Shown here in pieces: positions 57,773-60,374 of a stretch of 60,374 nt of DNA (its first letter is position 1; every line of letters begins with the position of its first letter). Position numbers and translations under genes: made by a program. This stretch comes from Prochlorococcus sp. AG-347-K15 (GTDB lineage Bacteria > Cyanobacteriota > Cyanobacteriia > PCC-6307 > Cyanobiaceae): the NCBI GenBank assembly GCA_003281415.1, contig QCCC01000005.1, positions 1 to 60,374 on the forward strand. The letters run 5' to 3'. The notes under the pieces were generated by a model that saw nothing but the letters and a program-made list of their open reading frames with translations, searched no databases and was not told where the DNA came from.

Positions 57773-58635
57773 AGTGGGACTTCTAAAGCAATTTTACCCA
57801 GCATTTGATTTCTATAATCTTCCAATAACTTATGAGACATTCTCCTTTTATCGCCTGAGGTATGTTTTGATGCTGCTTCGTCGATCCAAGCAGAAGGACT
57901 CTTAAAGCCTTTAGTAATATCAACTCCATATCTATTAGATATTTGTTTAACTGAGATATTCGCATTCTTATCTTTGTTGAGAGTGGATATAATTCTGATA
58001 AATCCAATTGCGACACTCTCTATTTCATAAGCAGCTTCTCCAATATCGTCACACAGTGCAAGATTAAGTGCTGATTTTTGATCTTCTAAATTTGGAGGTA
58101 TAACACCAGGAGCATCTAGCAGATCTATACCACTTTCTAATTTTATCCATCTTAAATTACGAGTCACGCCTGCTTTCCTAGCGCTATCTACAACTCTTTT
58201 TTTTGCGATTCTATTAATTAATGCCGACTTTCCTACGTTTGGAAAACCAAGTGTAAGGGCTCTAATTGGCCTAATTCGCATTCCTCTAGAGAGTCTTCTA
58301 TCGTCGATTGACGACCTAGAATCTTTGGCTGACTTACAAATTTCTTTAATCCCTATTCCTCTTTTAGCATCACACCAAAGAGGATATTGATCTTTAGAAT
58401 TAAACCATTTATTCCAACTATTGATTGTATTCGGGGAGATCATATCTGATCTGTTAATGACAAGAATATGTTTTTTATTATTTATCCATTTATTTAAGTG
58501 TGGATGTCCTGTTGACAAAGGAATTCGTGCATCTCTAACTTCTATAACTAAATCTACTTTATTGATAACTTCAGATAATTTCTTTTCTGCTTTTGCGATA
58601 TGGCCTGGGTACCATTGGATTTTGGGTATGTCCAC
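57763..58635 (-). CDS. rbgA: Ribosome-assembly GTPase RbgA (YlqF)
   Basis: RbgA is a circularly permuted GTPase that matures the 50S subunit. The motif order is G4 NRSD near residue 60, G5 CDAKRGIG near residue 87, then G1 GFPNVGKSALINR near residue 130 and G3 DAPGVIPP near residue 172, as expected for the permuted class. The N-terminus IQWYPGHIAKAEKKL is the family signature. The start is GTG at 58635. It shares a transcript with rluD and is divergent from pgk across the largest gap of the window. Confidence 0.94.
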   Translation of the reverse strand: MDIPKIQWYPGHIAKAEKKLSEVINKVDLVIEVRDARIPLSTGHPHLNKWINNKKHILVINRSDMISPNTINSWNKWFNSKDQYPLWCDAKRGIGIKEICKSAKDSRSSIDDRRLSRGMRIRPIRALTLGFPNVGKSALINRIAKKRVVDSARKAGVTRNLRWIKLESGIDLLDAPGVIPPNLEDQKSALNLALCDDIGEAAYEIESVAIGFIRIISTLNKDKNANISVKQISNRYGVDITKGFKSPSAWIDEAASKHTSGDKRRMSHKLLEDYRNQMLGKIALEVPLWN

Positions 58636-58847
58636 TTCAATAAATCAAATAAAATTTTGTATTCCTTTTAGTTTTTATAACTTTCAAAAGTATTTACTTC
58701 TAAATTTTAGTATAAATTTAATAACTAAAAATTTTTATAATCGTTAATTCTTAAAATTTATTAAGGCATAGGTAACAGTAACTACTTTTTAACCCAATAA
58801 GCCCAAATTAACGTTAGGGTCTTGAGATTATAAATATAGCTTGTTTA
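58636..58847. other. Largest intergenic region (212 bases), between rbgA and pgk
   Basis: This AT-rich divergent region must hold promoters for both genes. No tRNA-like fold or open frame is seen. Its right third contains the NtcA-like promoter described separately. The left two thirds are featureless A/T runs. Confidence 0.7.
58772..58814 (+). promoter_or_regulatory. Candidate NtcA-activated promoter of pgk
   Basis: GTAACAGTAACTAC (58772-58785) fits the NtcA consensus GTA-N8-TAC exactly. A TAN3T -10 box (TAACGT, 58809-58814) lies 23 bases further, the spacing of class II NtcA promoters, and ends 33 bases before the pgk ATG. The 6-base consensus alone is expected about 20 times in the window by chance, so the combination with -10 spacing and position is the argument. 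Binding is inference. Confidence 0.45.
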
Positions 58848-60056
58848 ATGTCAAAATTATCTCTTTCCAGTCTTGATAAGACACATTTAGAAGGAAAAAA
58901 AGTTCTTGTAAGAGTAGATTTTAATGTTCCATTAAATGAAGACGGTCAAATAACCGACGATACGCGTATTCGTGCAGCGATCCCAACTATTGAATATCTT
59001 ATTAATCATTCTGCAAAAGTCATTTTAGCTGCTCATTTTGGTAGACCGAAGGGTCAGGTAAATGAAAAAATGAGATTAACTCCAGTAGCAGCAAGATTAA
59101 GTGAATTGTTGGGAAAAAATGTTGCTCTTACTAACAGTTGTGTAGGTGATGAAGCAGTTTCAAAATCAAATAGCTTAACTAATGGAGATGTTCTTTTACT
59201 TGAAAATGTTCGCTTTTTCGGTGAAGAGGAAAAGAACGACCTGGAGTTTGCTGAAAAATTAGCATCACATGCAGAAATGTATGTGAATGATGCTTTCGGT
59301 GCTGCTCATAGGGCTCATGCTTCAACTCAGGGAGTTACTAATTATTTAAGTCCATCAGTAGCAGGATTTCTATTAGAAAAAGAATTAAAATACTTACAGG
59401 GAGCAATAGATTCCCCTAAGCGACCATTGGCTGCAATAGTTGGAGGATCAAAGGTTAGTAGCAAAATCGGAGTACTCGATTCTTTACTAGATAAGTGTGA
59501 CAAAATTATTATTGGTGGAGGTATGATTTTTACTTTCTATAAAGCTAGAGGTTTAGATGTTGGTAAGAGTCTTGTTGAAGAAGATAAACTTGAGCTTGCT
59601 AAAGATTTAGAGGCAAAAGCAAAAGCAAAAGGAGTCGAATTATTATTGCCCACTGATGTTGTTTTAGCTAATGAATTTTCTCCTGACGCCGAAAGTAAAA
59701 TATCTCAAATTGATTCAATTAGCGGGAATTGGATGGGTCTTGATATTGGCCCTGATTCCATTAAAGTTTTTCAAAATGCTCTTGCAGAATGTAAGACAAT
59801 AATTTGGAATGGTCCAATGGGTGTTTTCGAATTTGATAAATTCGCAGAAGGTACAAATGCAATAGCTACGACTCTTGCAGACTTAAGTGCTTTTTCTGAA
59901 GTTTGTACAATAATTGGTGGTGGAGATTCAGTTGCAGCAGTAGAGAAAGCAGGATTAGCTGACAAAATGTCTCATATATCTACTGGAGGTGGGGCTAGTT
60001 TGGAACTTTTAGAAGGCAAAACTTTACCAGGTGTAGCTGCTTTGAACGAAGCTTAG
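58848..60056 (+). CDS. pgk: Phosphoglycerate kinase
   Basis: Pgk catalyses 3-phosphoglycerate to 1,3-bisphosphoglycerate in the Calvin cycle and glycolysis. The 402-residue protein has [15 protein letters not shown] near residue 19, HFGRPKG near residue 63, [16 protein letters not shown] near residue 199, [10 protein letters not shown] near residue 321, and [13 protein letters not shown] near residue 380, the full set of family blocks. The start is ATG. Codon use is less extreme than in most neighbours, as expected for a highly expressed gene. A candidate NtcA site lies upstream. Confidence 0.97.
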   Translation: MSKLSLSSLDKTHLEGKKVLVRVDFNVPLNEDGQITDDTRIRAAIPTIEYLINHSAKVILAAHFGRPKGQVNEKMRLTPVAARLSELLGKNVALTNSCVGDEAVSKSNSLTNGDVLLLENVRFFGEEEKNDLEFAEKLASHAEMYVNDAFGAAHRAHASTQGVTNYLSPSVAGFLLEKELKYLQGAIDSPKRPLAAIVGGSKVSSKIGVLDSLLDKCDKIIIGGGMIFTFYKARGLDVGKSLVEEDKLELAKDLEAKAKAKGVELLLPTDVVLANEFSPDAESKISQIDSISGNWMGLDIGPDSIKVFQNALAECKTIIWNGPMGVFEFDKFAEGTNAIATTLADLSAFSEVCTIIGGGDSVAAVEKAGLADKMSHISTGGGASLELLEGKTLPGVAALNEA

Positions 60057-60057
60057 A

Positions 60058-60374
60058 CTATATCTTATCAACAATATCAATACTCTTTGTGAAAGTAATC
60101 ATTCCCTTAGGGTGAACTATTATTCCTGACCAAATTTGAATCCCGGGTTTTGAAGGAGCTCTCGTCATTTTAAAAATTCCCCCAGATGCTAATGGCTCCA
60201 ATAATATTTCTTGTTCAAAAAATGAATTTACTTGATGAGGTTTTATTGCTCCAGCGATAATCACCTCTTCAAGAGGCTTATTTAGAATAATATCGATATC
60301 GTACTTAGAGCCAGTAAGAACTTTATCAGGGATGTTAAAACTAATATCTATCTTTTGATCATCATTTCTTATTG
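60058..60374 (-). CDS. Hypothetical protein, 5' part beyond the window edge
   Basis: The last 105 codons of a gene are visible. The frame is open from the stop at 60058 to the right edge, so the true start is outside the window; an internal GTG at 60264 should not be taken as the start. The visible part is rich in beta-strand-like stretches (YDIDIILNKPLEEVIIAG, KPGIQIWSGIIVHPKGM in part) with a G-G-I pattern and no recognised catalytic motif. I do not recognise the family. It converges on pgk with one base between. Confidence 0.75.
   Translation of the reverse strand, partial: IRNDDQKIDISFNIPDKVLTGSKYDIDIILNKPLEEVIIAGAIKPHQVNSFFEQEILLEPLASGGIFKMTRAPSKPGIQIWSGIIVHPKGMITFTKSIDIVDKI

Noticed and set aside
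58421-58747. A 108-codon plus-strand frame overlapping rbgA
   Set aside because: Two thirds are antisense to rbgA coding sequence and the remainder is A/T-rich intergenic DNA; the predicted product looks random.

Overview
The window is about 60 kb of strongly AT-rich, gene-dense DNA that reads as the core chromosome of a high-light-adapted Prochlorococcus. The gene products are unmistakably those of an oxygenic cyanobacterium: Ycf3, Ycf34, RpaB, Rre1/Ycf29, a PedR-like regulator, eight NDH-1 subunits (NdhM, F, D, E, G, I, A, H), ChlM, phytoene synthase and desaturase, and phylloquinone (Men) enzymes. Very low GC, tiny intergenic gaps, many 4-20 bp gene overlaps and short single-copy regulators point to a streamlined picocyanobacterium. 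The strain cannot be fixed from this sequence alone. I see no tRNA, rRNA, insertion sequence, prophage, CRISPR array or obvious genomic island, and no gene-free stretch longer than about 212 bases.

Layout, left to right. 1-7 kb: ycf3, radA, rpaB, then a lipid cluster plsX-fabH-fabD-plsC. 7-14 kb: tsaB and ycf34, cca, an RRM protein, the carotenoid pair crtP-crtB, ndhM with a DUF3172 gene, a RbcR-type LysR regulator and a divergent nnrU-like gene. 14-19 kb: ndhF, ndhD and scpA. 19-24 kb: a sugar nucleotidyltransferase, metF, the PedR-like regulator, a tiny overlapping gene, a CYTH protein and nadK. 23-27 kb: ndhA-ndhI-ndhG-ndhE and gltA. 27-36 kb: a membrane-anchored DUF3352-like protein, a rhodanese, trpB, an eIF1-like factor, cysC, purE, chlM, rre1, a cysteine desulfurase and rsmH. 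36-43 kb: ndhH, then the phylloquinone cluster (thioesterase, menE, menC, menA, menF), followed by gshB-grxC. 43-47 kb: prfB (with a programmed frameshift), a DUF3285 gene, ybeY, dgkA, pabA/trpG and an MBL-fold protein. 47-60 kb: an aminotransferase, argS, nadC, mnmE, a DUF2062 gene, rel/spoT, a double-ATPase ABC protein, rluD, rbgA, pgk and one gene cut by the right edge.

Functionally, much of the window serves the photosynthetic membrane: its lipids, carotenoids, chlorophyll, phylloquinone for photosystem I, photosystem I assembly, cyclic electron flow and redox- or light-responsive regulators. The rest is housekeeping: tRNA and ribosome maturation, NAD and glutathione synthesis, sulfur metabolism and the stringent response.

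There is no obvious new multi-gene system. The best leads are small. PlsX has a repeated Ala/Ser/Val-rich amphipathic N-terminal extension. The scpA start lies behind an apparent one-base frame change at a T6A4 tract. An NtcA-type promoter arrangement sits before pgk. A perfect palindrome lies between the LysR regulator and the nnrU/Z-ISO-like gene. A secreted MBL-fold protein has lost its metal-binding motif.
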